Shown here: positions 25,368-34,530 of the stretch, in pieces
How positions within the stretch are numbered: the first letter of the stretch is position 1
Layout: each line of letters begins with the position of its first letter
NCBI GenBank assembly: GCA_020636215.1
Contig: JACJYG010000005.1
Coordinates: 1,240,001-1,304,000 of the forward strand
Reading direction: 5' to 3'
Length of the DNA: 64,000 nt
Source of the DNA: Lewinellaceae bacterium
Lineage (GTDB): Bacteria > Bacteroidota > Bacteroidia > Chitinophagales > Saprospiraceae
Translations under genes and position numbers: made by a program
Notes under the pieces: generated by a model
The model's database searches: none
Seen by the model: only the letters and a program-made list of their open reading frames with translations
Told to the model about the DNA's origin: nothing

Positions 25368-28229
25368 GTGAAGAAGATAATATTGTTTCTTCTTGGCATT
25401 ATTACCCTGCTGTCCGGGCATGGGCAGGAGCCCTATTTCAGAGAACATCCAGTAGGAGAGGCCTATCAGGATGTAAGCATTAATCAGGTATTAGAAGCTT
25501 CCAATGGGTTTCTTTGGTTTGGATCCAACCAGGGGCTTCTACGCTATGACGGCCGGGAATACGAGCAATTCCTTGCTCCGGATAGCCTTACCAACAATCA
25601 GGTTCGGGCCATATTTGAAGATATCCAACACCGCATCTGGGTTGGTTATGAAGACGGCCGCATTCTTTATCTGGAAAAGGGTAGGGAATTGGAATTATGG
25701 CAGTTGGAAGAGGGGTTGCCGACTGTTCCGGTAGTTGGATTTGCACAGAACCCCAACGGCCTGATGTGGATTGCAACTTATGGGGAGGGGCTCTATTATT
25801 ATAACGGCCAGCATCTCTACAATATCAATAATGACGATGGTTTGCTGGGTAATGATATATACACCCTGGTACAGGATAAAGAGGGGCGGGCCTGGGTAGG
25901 CACGGATGGAGGGATTAGTATTTGCTCGGTTCAGGACGGGAAAAAAAATATTGAGAATATTACCCGGGCTGATGGCCTGCCCGATGACATTGTCCGGACC
26001 CTGCTGCCGGACAAAAGCGGCAATTTCTGGGTCGGCACTTACGATAAAGGATTTTGCTATTACAACACCGCTCGTCAGGTTTTTGAATTCCCGCTCAAGG
26101 ATTGGAAATATGGGCCTATCCACACGATGGAGTTGTTTGACAGCCTGGAGCTGTGGGTCGGGACAGAAGGAAGCGGGCTATACCGGTACCAATTGCGGAC
26201 GGGCTATTTGCAATCCATTTCAAAAGGCCGAATCAGGCCGGCTACTAAGATATATGATCTGCATATAGACATTGAAGGCAATATCTGGATTATCAACAAT
26301 GAAGAAGGGGTGGTTAGCGCCAACCGGCAGTTTGAATCCATCAGCAATGAGGTTCAGAATATTCAGGCTGTTTTCTCCGGCCGTGATGGTAAGCTTTGGG
26401 TAGGCAGCCAGGAAGGCCTCTATTATTTTGATGAGGCCAGTGGGCAATTCCACCTGTATCTTCAGGAAAATGTGTTGAGTTTATTTCAGTGCGCATACGG
26501 CAACCTCTGGGCCGGCACCTTTGGCAATGGTGTTTTTTGCATCGACCTGAAGACTGGAAAGCAACGCCACCTAACCGAAGCTGATGGCCTGACCAATAAC
26601 AGTGTGCTGGCCATGGATGGAAATGATAAAGACGTATGGCTGGCGACCCTGGGGGGCGCTACGCATGTCATCTGCCGTCAAAATATCATGAATGCAGAAC
26701 AACTGGAAGTTGACCGCTTCGATGAGGCCAGTGGGCTGGCTACGAACTTTATCTATACCGTATTTCTGGATAGCAAGGGCCGTACCTGGTTTGGTACGGA
26801 TGGAGAAGGATTAAACGTTTTGGTGGATGGCAAAATCCGCAATTTCAAGATGGTCAATGGCATACCTCTAAACGCGGTATATTCTATCACGGAAGATGAT
26901 CGGGGGCATATCTGGTTCAGCACAGCCCGGGAGGGGGTATTTGAATGGGATGGGGAACAATTCCGGCGCTTATCAGTGAAGGAAGGCCTGCGGGACCGCG
27001 CCATCACGAGCCTGATCGCAGATGGGAAAGGCAATATTCTTATAGTTCATCCATCAGGTATCGACCTGCTCAATCCGCTGACCCGGCATTTGATCTATTA
27101 TGACAGTGAGATTGGCATTAAAAACATGGAACCCAATCTCAATGCGGTTTGCCCGGACGGGTATGGGGGCGCCTGGATCGGGGCGCAGAACCGCCTGGTT
27201 AAGTATACGGCCCTGCAGGAAAAACTCAGTATTCACCCGCGAATCGTACTGAACCAGGTTTCCGTATTTTTGGAACCGATTGACTTTTGGTTAAAGAGCA
27301 ACTTTAGTTACGAGGAAAACAACTTGGTTTTTCAATATGTAGGGCTTTGGTTTACGGATCCTTCCAAAGTGAAGTACCGCTACCAACTCGAAGGTTTTGA
27401 CCTGGATTGGAGGTATTCCAGTGATCAACAGGCCGTCTATTCCAGTCTTCCCCCCGGCCATTATTCCTTTAAAGTAGCAGCTACCGAAAATGATGCTTTT
27501 GACGATGAACCCATGGCTATCTATCGTTTTGTAGTGAAAGCGCCTTACTGGCGACAATGGTGGTTCATCATTCTGGCGTCGCTTTTGCTGGCCGGTGGGG
27601 CGGTTTGGGCCGTCCGTACCCGGGAAAAAAGGCTGGAGCAGGAAGCGAGCCTGAAACGCGCCATGGTGGAGAGCCAGTACGAGGCCCTGAAAAGCCAGAT
27701 CAACCCACACTTTCTGTTTAATAGCTTCAACACCCTCATTTCAATCATCGAGGAGAACCCTGGCCTGGCGGTCGAATTCGTAGAGAAGCTGTCTGATTTC
27801 TACCGCAGCATCCTGCAATACCGCGAGAAAGAGGTGATCAGCCTGCAGGAGGAGATCGAGTTGGTTAAAAACTATGCGTTCCTGCTACAGAAGCGATACG
27901 GATCGAGCCTGCAGTTAGTCGTTCAAACCGATGGACAGCAGGGCTACATTGCGCCACTGACCCTGCAGATGTTGGTTGAAAACGCCGTTAAACACAACAT
28001 CATCTCCAAATCCAGGCCCTTATCCATTGAGATCCTATCCCAGCCGGAAGGATATATTATGGTTCGCAATACGTTGCAAAAGAAGCTGACCCAAGAGCCT
28101 TCTACCGGATTCGGGCTGCATAGCATTATCAACCGGTATCAGTTGCTAAGCGAACGTAGCCTTAGGGTAGAAGAGGATGGACAATATTTTTGCGTTTGCG
28201 TCCCGGTCATAAAAAATGAACGAACATGA
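25368..28229 (+). CDS. Two-component propeller sensor with LytS-type histidine kinase
   Basis: 953 residues from the GTG at 25368, preceded by GGAG and followed by a signal peptide (KKIILFLLGIITLLSGHGQ). Residues about 25-640 are Reg_prop blades (DNVYALVEDKEG-like units such as IYTLVQDKEGRAWVGT), forming two seven-bladed propellers, then a Y_Y_Y domain ending near 725. One membrane helix lies at about 731-749. The cytoplasmic kinase has the His motif QINPHFLFNSFNTL (His about 781), the N-box MLVENAVKHN and GFGLHSIINR. It should phosphorylate the LytTR regulator encoded next. Its ligand may be a saccharide, as for many propeller sensors, but this is inference. Confidence 0.93.
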   Translation: MKKIILFLLGIITLLSGHGQEPYFREHPVGEAYQDVSINQVLEASNGFLWFGSNQGLLRYDGREYEQFLAPDSLTNNQVRAIFEDIQHRIWVGYEDGRILYLEKGRELELWQLEEGLPTVPVVGFAQNPNGLMWIATYGEGLYYYNGQHLYNINNDDGLLGNDIYTLVQDKEGRAWVGTDGGISICSVQDGKKNIENITRADGLPDDIVRTLLPDKSGNFWVGTYDKGFCYYNTARQVFEFPLKDWKYGPIHTMELFDSLELWVGTEGSGLYRYQLRTGYLQSISKGRIRPATKIYDLHIDIEGNIWIINNEEGVVSANRQFESISNEVQNIQAVFSGRDGKLWVGSQEGLYYFDEASGQFHLYLQENVLSLFQCAYGNLWAGTFGNGVFCIDLKTGKQRHLTEADGLTNNSVLAMDGNDKDVWLATLGGATHVICRQNIMNAEQLEVDRFDEASGLATNFIYTVFLDSKGRTWFGTDGEGLNVLVDGKIRNFKMVNGIPLNAVYSITEDDRGHIWFSTAREGVFEWDGEQFRRLSVKEGLRDRAITSLIADGKGNILIVHPSGIDLLNPLTRHLIYYDSEIGIKNMEPNLNAVCPDGYGGAWIGAQNRLVKYTALQEKLSIHPRIVLNQVSVFLEPIDFWLKSNFSYEENNLVFQYVGLWFTDPSKVKYRYQLEGFDLDWRYSSDQQAVYSSLPPGHYSFKVAATENDAFDDEPMAIYRFVVKAPYWRQWWFIILASLLLAGGAVWAVRTREKRLEQEASLKRAMVESQYEALKSQINPHFLFNSFNTLISIIEENPGLAVEFVEKLSDFYRSILQYREKEVISLQEEIELVKNYAFLLQKRYGSSLQLVVQTDGQQGYIAPLTLQMLVENAVKHNIISKSRPLSIEILSQPEGYIMVRNTLQKKLTQEPSTGFGLHSIINRYQLLSERSLRVEEDGQYFCVCVPVIKNERT

Positions 28230-28984
28230 AAGTTTTGATCATCGAAGATGAAGAAGCGGCTGCCCGCCGCTTGCAGAAATTAATCAAGGAGATCGATCCC
28301 TCCATCGAGGTGGCCAGCCAGTTAGATAGTATTGAGTCAGTGCTCAATTGGTTGGATGACAATAAGTTGCCCGATCTGGTTTTTATGGATATTCACCTGG
28401 CGGATGGCTCCAGCTTCGAGATTTTTCAGCACGTAAAGGTGGAAAAACCAGTCATTTTCACCACGGCATACGACCAGTACGCTATTCAGGCTTTCAAGGT
28501 CAATTCTGTGGACTACCTGCTCAAACCGCTGAAAAAGGCAGAACTGGAGCAGGCTATCCAAAAATATTATAAGTGGCACGAAAAATCAAGCGTGGATTAT
28601 AACGAACTGGCGCGCGCCATTCAGGGGGATCAGTACAACAAGCGTTTCCTGATTCGCATCGGGCAAAGTATTCGGGTAGTGGAAATGAAGGATGCCGCCT
28701 ATTTTTACACAGAAAACAAAATCACCTTCATTATCACCAAAGAGGGTAAACGTTATCCATTGGACCAATCCCTTGAAAAGCTGGAAGAAATACTGGACCC
28801 ACAGGCCTTTTTTCGCATCAACCGACAGTTCATTGTTGGTATCGACGCCATCCGGGAAATGTATGCCTATTCAAAATCTCGGGTAAAAGTAGCCCTAAAC
28901 CCACCCTGTGAGATGGAGACGATCGTTTCTACCGAACGTTCTCCACACTTCAAGAAATGGCTGACAGGGGAGGAGGAGGTGTGA
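28226..28984 (+). CDS. LytTR-family response regulator
   Basis: 252 residues. The receiver domain has the acidic pocket IIEDEEAA and phospho-acceptor Asp55 in LVFMDIHLADGSSF, with Lys in YLLKPLKKAEL. The C-terminal LytTR DNA-binding domain (about 140-250) contains FFRINRQFIVGIDAI. The ATG overlaps the kinase stop by 4 bp (ATGA), so it is the kinase's partner. It binds DNA in the cytoplasm; the regulon is unknown. It ends 3 bp from the convergent DUF58 gene, leaving no room for a terminator. Confidence 0.95.
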   Translation: MKVLIIEDEEAAARRLQKLIKEIDPSIEVASQLDSIESVLNWLDDNKLPDLVFMDIHLADGSSFEIFQHVKVEKPVIFTTAYDQYAIQAFKVNSVDYLLKPLKKAELEQAIQKYYKWHEKSSVDYNELARAIQGDQYNKRFLIRIGQSIRVVEMKDAAYFYTENKITFIITKEGKRYPLDQSLEKLEEILDPQAFFRINRQFIVGIDAIREMYAYSKSRVKVALNPPCEMETIVSTERSPHFKKWLTGEEEV

Positions 28985-28987
28985 AAT

Positions 28988-29932
28988 CTATGTTCTCATC
29001 TTTGCCCGTTTCACCAGATAAGACTGCAGCACCGTGCGGAAGCCATCTTTGATATCGGCTTCCACGAAATCGATTCGGTATTGCAGGCATTTGAATTTCA
29101 GTCCTTCCTTGAATTTGGCCATTTGCTGGACGTAATAGTCTTTCACCTGATTGGACTGCAGGCGCACCTTCTCGCCGGATTCCATATCGATGAAAAGGTA
29201 GGGCCTGTTTTCGAACTCGAAATTGATTTCTTTGGATTTGTCGACCACGTGGAAAAGCACCACTTCGTGTTTATTGTGTTTGAGGTGCTGGAGGGCGGCA
29301 AAGAGGTGTTCGAGGTCTTCAGACTGTTCGAACATATCGCTGAAGATGACGACAAGAGACCGCTTATGGATATTGTCGGCGATTTGGTGAAGGGCCTTGG
29401 CGGCAGAAGTGGAGCGGTTCCGCTCCGGGTTGTTGATGAGCTGATGCAGATAGGTCAACATCAGGCGATAATGGGAGGTACTGCTCTTGCAGTGGGTGTG
29501 AATGCTCACATCCTCATCAAAAATACTAAGGCCGAAGGCGTCGCGCTGGCGTTGGAGCAGATTCATCAGGGAGGCAGCAGCCAGAGCGGAGAAACGGAGT
29601 TTGTTGATATAGTCCTTACCTTCCCGGCTTACTTCCGGAAAGTACATGGAAGAAGAGGCATCGATGACGATCTGGCAGCGCAGGTTGGTCTCTTCTTCGA
29701 ATCTTTTGGTGTACATTCGGTCGGTCCGGGCAAAGACTTTCCAATCGATGTTTCGGGTGTCTTCGCCGGGGTTGTATAAGCGATGTTCGGCAAATTCTAC
29801 TGAAAAACCGTGGAAGGGGCTTTTGTGCAAGCCAATGATGAACCCCTCTACTACCTGCCTGGCCAGTAATTCCAGGTTGCCCAGGTTCCGTATATCCGCA
29901 TTCTCTAATAAATTCATGGGTGAATTGCTCAT
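28988..29932 (-). CDS. DUF58 / vWA-like protein
   Basis: 314 residues. The DUF58 signature FAEHRLYNPGEDTRNIDWKVFART is at about 45-70, followed by a von Willebrand A fold with a MIDAS-like motif VIDASSSMYF. DUF58 proteins commonly act with MoxR AAA+ ATPases as chaperone pairs for envelope proteins; no moxR gene lies in this window near it, so it is an orphan or its partner is elsewhere. No membrane segment is visible. Confidence 0.9.
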   Translation of the reverse strand: MSNSPMNLLENADIRNLGNLELLARQVVEGFIIGLHKSPFHGFSVEFAEHRLYNPGEDTRNIDWKVFARTDRMYTKRFEEETNLRCQIVIDASSSMYFPEVSREGKDYINKLRFSALAAASLMNLLQRQRDAFGLSIFDEDVSIHTHCKSSTSHYRLMLTYLHQLINNPERNRSTSAAKALHQIADNIHKRSLVVIFSDMFEQSEDLEHLFAALQHLKHNKHEVVLFHVVDKSKEINFEFENRPYLFIDMESGEKVRLQSNQVKDYYVQQMAKFKEGLKFKCLQYRIDFVEADIKDGFRTVLQSYLVKRAKMRT

Positions 29933-29951
29933 AGTTCAAAAGAATAGCGAA

Positions 29952-29986
29952 AGCCCTTATTTCGGAAATGCTCCGAAATAAGGGCT
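29952..29986 (-). terminator. Strong terminator of trxA
   Basis: A perfect 15-bp stem AGCCCTTATTTCGGA / TCCGAAATAAGGGCT with a 5-nt loop lies 50 bp after the trxA stop. It also separates trxA from the DUF58 ATG at 29932. Confidence 0.8.
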
Positions 29987-30036
29987 ATAAGCCAAGAGCA
30001 AGCTCCAAACATACTCTTGGCCTTTTATTCAGGAAA

Positions 30037-30354
30037 CTAAAGATGTGACTCGATTTTATCAACGAGTACCTTCTTAGTCGTAACTCCTACTTGCTTGTCT
30101 ACCACTTCACCGTTCTTGAGGATAAGGACCGTAGGTATGCTGCGGATGCCATATTTCATTGACACTTCCGGGTTGTGGTCCACATTCACTTTACCAATGG
30201 TGGCTTTACCATCATATTCCTTGGACAATTCCTCGATAATCGGGGCAATCATTCGACAGGGGCCGCACCATTCGGCCCAGAAATCTATTACTGTAACGCC
30301 ACCTTTTTCTATTGCAACTTCCGTGAAGTTCGTATCCGTGAACTCGAATGCCAT
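30037..30354 (-). CDS. trxA: Thioredoxin
   Basis: 105 residues from ATG 30354, the standard thioredoxin length. The redox site is WAEWCGPCRM (about residues 27-36) and the cis-Pro loop GIRSIPTVLIL is intact. Cytosolic protein disulfide reductase. The frame is open further upstream to 30423, but those residues match no thioredoxin and 30354 is the conventional start (MAFEFTDTNF). Own promoter and terminator. Confidence 0.96.
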   Translation of the reverse strand: MAFEFTDTNFTEVAIEKGGVTVIDFWAEWCGPCRMIAPIIEELSKEYDGKATIGKVNVDHNPEVSMKYGIRSIPTVLILKNGEVVDKQVGVTTKKVLVDKIESHL

Positions 30355-30430
30355 GATGCTAGGTACTTTTATAAAGTTAGTTAATAAATTTGATACGCAT
30401 GATTTAACATCATGCTCCGGCAAAGAGTTG

Positions 30431-30438
30431 CAAATATA
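30431..30438 (-). promoter_or_regulatory. Probable -7 element of trxA
   Basis: TATATTTG on the minus strand matches the consensus 77 bp upstream of the trxA ATG. A -33 TTG at normal spacing is not clear. Confidence 0.4.
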
Positions 30439-30614
30439 GGCAATATCGTTTATTGATTTGTCTTTGCCGGGACAGTCGTTTTTTCTAATATTTTTGACGT
30501 AAATACTTTCAGAAAGTTACATTAAAGTAAACGAAGCATGAGCTGCCAGCGTTTCAGGGGAGTCGATAGGGACAGTCGGAAAATCCAAACAATAATGATA
30601 CTATCAAACTGAAG

Positions 30615-31700
30615 ATGCATAAATTAAAAACTAAATTGATCTGGATAGCTCTGGGGCTGGGGGCAGTAGCGCTTCGAGCGCTTTTTTCCGGCTATCCAGA
30701 AGTGGTAGAACAATACTATAGCCAGGCTTTTTTTCCGGTCATTCGATGGAGCATTGATTATCTTTTGGCCTGGTTTCCAGTTCCATTGGTTTATCCATTT
30801 CTGCTTTTACTTTTCTTATTGACCATTCGGCAGGTGCGGCTTTGGTGGAAGCGTACCTATGCGAACTTTTGGTATAAGAGCCTGGACGCCGCATTGGGAA
30901 TTGGCGCCTCTTTGAGCGGAGTCGTTTTCTTTTTTCTTTTTATGTGGGGTTTCAACTATGGGAGAATACCTTTGGAGAATCAGTTAGGGTTGGAATTGAC
31001 GCCCTTATCTTTAAAGGAGCTAAAAGCAGAACTCAACCATGAAACTGCACAGATTAAGCGGTTGCGCAACCTGATTCCCGGGGCAACAACAGAGCCCATC
31101 TCCAACAACATGTTGCCTGCCTCGATGGAGTCGCTGCTTCGGGGAGAAGTGGAGCAATTGCTGGACAGTCATGGCTACCCAACCGTTGGCAGGGTGAGGG
31201 GGATGTATGTATACCCCAAGGGTATTTTCCTGCGGTTCAGTTCTTCGGGCCTGTATTTCCCCTGGACGGGAGAGGGGCATGTAGACGCCGGCCTGCATTC
31301 CCTGCAAAAACCCTTCGTCATGGCCCACGAATTGTCCCACGGCTATGGTTTTGGGGATGAAGGCACCTGCAACTTTCTGGCCTTCCTGAGCTGCATTCAA
31401 TCAAAAGATCCGGTTATCGCCTACTCGGGCCATCTCAATTACTGGCGCACCCTGGCGGCCAACTACCGCTATTACGAACCTGAAAAATACCGTGAATTTC
31501 GGGAGAGCCTGCCCCTGGGGATACAATCCGACCTCGACGCCATTAACGAAGTGCTGCTTCGCTATCCGGATTTTATGCCCCACTTGCGCTATGTCGCCTA
31601 TGATGCCTACCTGAAAGCTCAGGGCATCGAGGAGGGTATGTTGAATTATGACCGGGTTATCATGATGGCCCACGCCTGGCGCCTGAGCCAGAGGATTTAG
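30615..31700 (+). CDS. DUF3810 membrane protein with HExxH motif
   Basis: 361 residues. Three hydrophobic segments occupy about the first 110 residues (IWIALGLGAVALRALF, PLVYPFLLLLFLL, GVVFFFLFMWGFNYG). The soluble part has AHELSHGYGFGDEGTCNF, an HExxH zinc-peptidase motif with a downstream Glu, followed by more of the family signature. DUF3810 proteins are widespread in Bacteroidota; metalloprotease activity is predicted rather than shown. The gene stands alone. Confidence 0.87.
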   Translation: MHKLKTKLIWIALGLGAVALRALFSGYPEVVEQYYSQAFFPVIRWSIDYLLAWFPVPLVYPFLLLLFLLTIRQVRLWWKRTYANFWYKSLDAALGIGASLSGVVFFFLFMWGFNYGRIPLENQLGLELTPLSLKELKAELNHETAQIKRLRNLIPGATTEPISNNMLPASMESLLRGEVEQLLDSHGYPTVGRVRGMYVYPKGIFLRFSSSGLYFPWTGEGHVDAGLHSLQKPFVMAHELSHGYGFGDEGTCNFLAFLSCIQSKDPVIAYSGHLNYWRTLAANYRYYEPEKYREFRESLPLGIQSDLDAINEVLLRYPDFMPHLRYVAYDAYLKAQGIEEGMLNYDRVIMMAHAWRLSQRI

Positions 31701-31801
31701 GGGCGTCGGTACCTTGTCGCAAGTCGAAAAATCTAAATGTCGGTCAGGAAACCTGCGATGTTGACGTGCCACGTGCGACGTGCTTACGTAAACCCTGCCC
31801 G

Positions 31802-32152
31802 TTATCCCCCTGCTTTCTTTGTATTCGAATACCCTTTCTCCATCAACAGGGCAACGACCCGCTCCCGGTGATCGCCCTGCAGGATGATCTCACCGTCTTT
31901 AACCGACCCACCGACGCCGCATTTGGTTTTGAGGTATTTCCCCAATTCCTGCAAGGGGCTTTCCGGGCCAACAAAGCCGGTGACGAGGGTGACTTCCTTC
32001 CCCTTACGCTGTTTGCGGTCGATCAATACGCGAAGCTTTTGCTGGTTGGCCGGCAATTCCTCAGGATCGTCCCCTTCCTGGTAGGTGTACTCAAAGTCCG
32101 GGTTGGTAGAGTAGACCACACCGGAGCGGCCTTTTTTATCTTTTTTACTCAT
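31802..32152 (-). CDS. yciH: eIF1/SUI1-like translation factor (YciH type)
   Basis: 116 residues from ATG 32152. The SUI1 fold is clear: VLIDRKQRKGKEVTLVTGF, then LKTKCGVGGSVKDGEIILQG. YciH/SUI1 proteins act on start-codon fidelity and are reported to bind the 30S subunit in E. coli. The N-terminal 40 residues (SKKDKKGRSGVVYSTNPDF) match the bacterial form. The frame extends upstream to 32263 without homology. Confidence 0.93.
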   Translation of the reverse strand: MSKKDKKGRSGVVYSTNPDFEYTYQEGDDPEELPANQQKLRVLIDRKQRKGKEVTLVTGFVGPESPLQELGKYLKTKCGVGGSVKDGEIILQGDHRERVVALLMEKGYSNTKKAGG

Positions 32153-32317
32153 GGCTTCGGTAGTTCTGTTAATCGTTGTTTGTTGCGGGTTATGTTTTGT
32201 CGGGATAACAAGCAAAGGAATTTGAAAGTTTGCTCCCAACCCTTTAAAATGGCAAGTGATCAAATATTGCTTTACCTTCGCGGTATAGATGAATTGCTAA
32301 CCAAATAAAGCAGGAAG

Positions 32318-33253
32318 GTGAAAACGACGAAGCAAATCACTAGCCATATCCTTATGGTCCGGCCGGCCAATTTCGGGTATAACGAACAGACGGCCGCCAA
32401 TAATGCTTTCCAGGTTCAGGATCATTCGCTAAGCCCTCAGGAGATACAGCAAAAGGCCTTAGAGGAGTTCGATGTTTTTGTGCTCCGGCTTCTAGGTAAA
32501 GGCGTTGATGTAATCGTAATGGAAGATAGCCCCGCGCCGGTAAAACCCGACGCTGTATTTCCCAACAACTGGGCTACCTTTCACGCAGATGGCCGGGTGG
32601 TTACTTATCCAATGAACGCCCCCTTGCGCCGCCCGGAACGCAGGGAGGACATTCTGGTAAAATTGGGCGAACGTTTTGAACTAGGCGAACACCTGCGCTT
32701 CGAACATTACGAAGAAATGGAAAAATTCCTGGAAGGCACCGGTAGCCTCATTCTGGACCGCCCCCACCGCATTGCCTACGCCTGCCTGAGCCCCCGAACG
32801 GATGAAGGGCTACTAGATGAATTCTGCCAGGCCCTCGGCTATGAAAAAGTAGCCTTTAGCGCTGTGGATGGGCAGGGGCAGGAAATCTATCACACCAATG
32901 TAATGATGGCCCTTGGGGAAGATTTCGTGGTCATTTGCCTGGAATCCGTACGAGACAAAGGCGAAAGACAGATGCTGCTCGATAAATTTTCCGCCACAAA
33001 TAAAGCCGTGATCGAAATTTCCCTGGCGCAAATGATGGCCTTCGCCGGCAATATGTTACAGGTGCGCAGCCAGGATGGCAATACTTACCTGGTCATGTCT
33101 GAACAGGCTTATCGCTCCCTGAATGATCAGCAGATCGAACAGATCCATCAGTATACCAATATCCTTCATAGCCCGCTATATACCATCGAAAAATACGGCG
33201 GGGGCAGCGCCCGCTGTATGATGGCGGAGGTTTTTCTACCGGAAAGGGATTAA
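32318..33253 (+). CDS. ctlX: CtlX-like citrulline/arginine-deiminase-superfamily hydrolase
   Basis: 311 residues from a GTG at 32318. It belongs to the guanidine-modifying (amidinotransferase/deiminase) fold: VRPANFGYNEQTAANNAFQ near the N-terminus, DAVFPNNWATFHADGRVV, GTGSLILDRPHRIAY and the catalytic Cys near the end in GGGSARCMMAEVFLP. CtlX is proposed to hydrolyse citrulline to ornithine. No other arginine or citrulline genes are adjacent. The AGGAAG just before the GTG is unusually close for a ribosome site, so initiation is uncertain. The stop codon touches a palindromic repeat element. Confidence 0.85.
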   Translation: MKTTKQITSHILMVRPANFGYNEQTAANNAFQVQDHSLSPQEIQQKALEEFDVFVLRLLGKGVDVIVMEDSPAPVKPDAVFPNNWATFHADGRVVTYPMNAPLRRPERREDILVKLGERFELGEHLRFEHYEEMEKFLEGTGSLILDRPHRIAYACLSPRTDEGLLDEFCQALGYEKVAFSAVDGQGQEIYHTNVMMALGEDFVVICLESVRDKGERQMLLDKFSATNKAVIEISLAQMMAFAGNMLQVRSQDGNTYLVMSEQAYRSLNDQQIEQIHQYTNILHSPLYTIEKYGGGSARCMMAEVFLPERD

Positions 33254-33416
33254 GAACGTGTTTAAAATTAATCCTTTCTCTAATATGAGTGCCTCTCTTT
33301 ACCGGGCTTCGGCTATTTTTCGGCACGTACCTTCCAGGTATGCGCCGAAAAATGAGCCTCGCGCGGCTTTGAGATCCATCTCATATTAACTGAAAAACTA
33401 AATTTAAACACGTTCT
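33253..33416. repeat. 164-bp palindromic MITE-like element
   Basis: The ends AGAACGTGTTTAAA (from 33253) and its inverted copy ending at 33416 flank a region that is itself an imperfect palindrome: TAATATGAG near 33290 pairs with CTCATATTA near 33380, and ATTTTTCGGC near 33315 pairs with GCCGAAAAAT near 33343. It has no coding capacity. The structure fits a miniature inverted-repeat element or an IS relic mobilised in trans. No clear target duplication was found. Confidence 0.7.
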
Positions 33417-33456
33417 AAGGCCGACAGGCCGACGTCGTATGTCTGAACGGCTTCTT

Positions 33457-34326
33457 TTACCGGCCTATCAACCTAAAAGCCTGAAAAATTTCGATCGGGT
33501 AGTCAGTGGCGAAAATATCTGCTCCGGATTGGAACAGGCCAAGGTAAACAGAGGAGCCCCGTACCATAGCTTTCGTATCCAGATTACCCATCGTGCCGAT
33601 AATAGCTAATATGCCGTTGCGGTGTAGCGCATCATAGAAATTATCGCTGCGCTCTTGTAGGCCGGTAAAGGCGAGGAGTTGGCGGGCGGGTATCCCGCTG
33701 TCCAGGTATTTTTTCAATTCTGCCTCATTGCGGATGTTGGCGGAGATCATCAGTCCGGGCGCCAGGCGGTATACCTCCAGGGCATCCTCCAGATTGTAGG
33801 TAATTACTACTGTATAGTCCGCCACCCCGGCGGAATCGATGGCGGCAATGACATTTGAGAAAGGCACGCCAGGTTTAACATCCAGGGTGAGCACTGTTCG
33901 GCCCTTGCACCAGTGCAGGACATCCTTTAGGAGGGGAATGTGGAACGGCGTTTCCCGGCCGTAATCGTCTACCAGTTGGAGCGATCGGAGGCCTTCCCAG
34001 TTTGTGCTATCCACCCTGCCCTTGCCGGTAGTCGTCCGGTTGAGAGAATTGTCGTGCAGGAGGATCAGTACGCTATCCTTCGTCATATTGATATCGCATT
34101 CAATCAGAGCTGGGGCATGCCGGAGGACGTAATCAAAGGTCTCCAGCGCATTTTCCGGGTAAAGTGGGAGGAACCGCCCGCCACGGTGCGCACTGATAAT
34201 GGGAATACGGCCCTCTTCCCGGAAAGCCAGGTATTCTGCTACGCTGTTCGGCAGCACGGAGGGTTGTGCCCAGGAAAAGCAAAGAAACAGGAGTAGGGTG
34301 GCGGCGAGGGATGATTTTTTTATCAT
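33457..34326 (-). CDS. Glycerophosphodiester phosphodiesterase family protein
   Basis: 289 residues with a signal peptide (LAATLLLFLCFSWAQ). GDPD motifs: ISAHRGGRFLPLYPENALETF, then LIECDINMTKDSVLILLHD, with the catalytic His pair, Glu and metal-binding residues present. It should hydrolyse glycerophosphodiesters to glycerol-3-phosphate outside the cytoplasm; substrate range cannot be predicted. Single gene. Confidence 0.92.
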   Translation of the reverse strand: MIKKSSLAATLLLFLCFSWAQPSVLPNSVAEYLAFREEGRIPIISAHRGGRFLPLYPENALETFDYVLRHAPALIECDINMTKDSVLILLHDNSLNRTTTGKGRVDSTNWEGLRSLQLVDDYGRETPFHIPLLKDVLHWCKGRTVLTLDVKPGVPFSNVIAAIDSAGVADYTVVITYNLEDALEVYRLAPGLMISANIRNEAELKKYLDSGIPARQLLAFTGLQERSDNFYDALHRNGILAIIGTMGNLDTKAMVRGSSVYLGLFQSGADIFATDYPIEIFQAFRLIGR

Positions 34327-34446
34327 AAAAAAGAATTTGCCCTAAAAATAGCGCTTTAAGAGCGCCCACCCTGCTTGTATTCGCTAAAATGCTATTGGTG
34401 GAGGAACAAGGCTATTCCAGCCGTTAGGCGCACCCCCAAAACACAA

Positions 34447-34477
34447 GGCGCCAGGCATGGTGAAATTGCCTGGCGCC
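34447..34477 (-). terminator. Hairpin downstream of the SPFH gene
   Basis: GGCGCCAGGC and GCCTGGCGCC form a perfect 10-bp stem with an 11-nt loop, about 55 bp past the SPFH stop codon. A degenerate CTCTATGC tandem (34506-34530) sits between the two. Confidence 0.6.
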
Positions 34478-34530
34478 CTACATTTGGGCAGTATAACCGA
34501 CCCCTATGCTCTATGCTCTATGCCCTATGC

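Noticed and set aside
29081..29779. 232-codon open frame antisense to the DUF58 gene
   Set aside because: No homology and lies entirely within DUF58.
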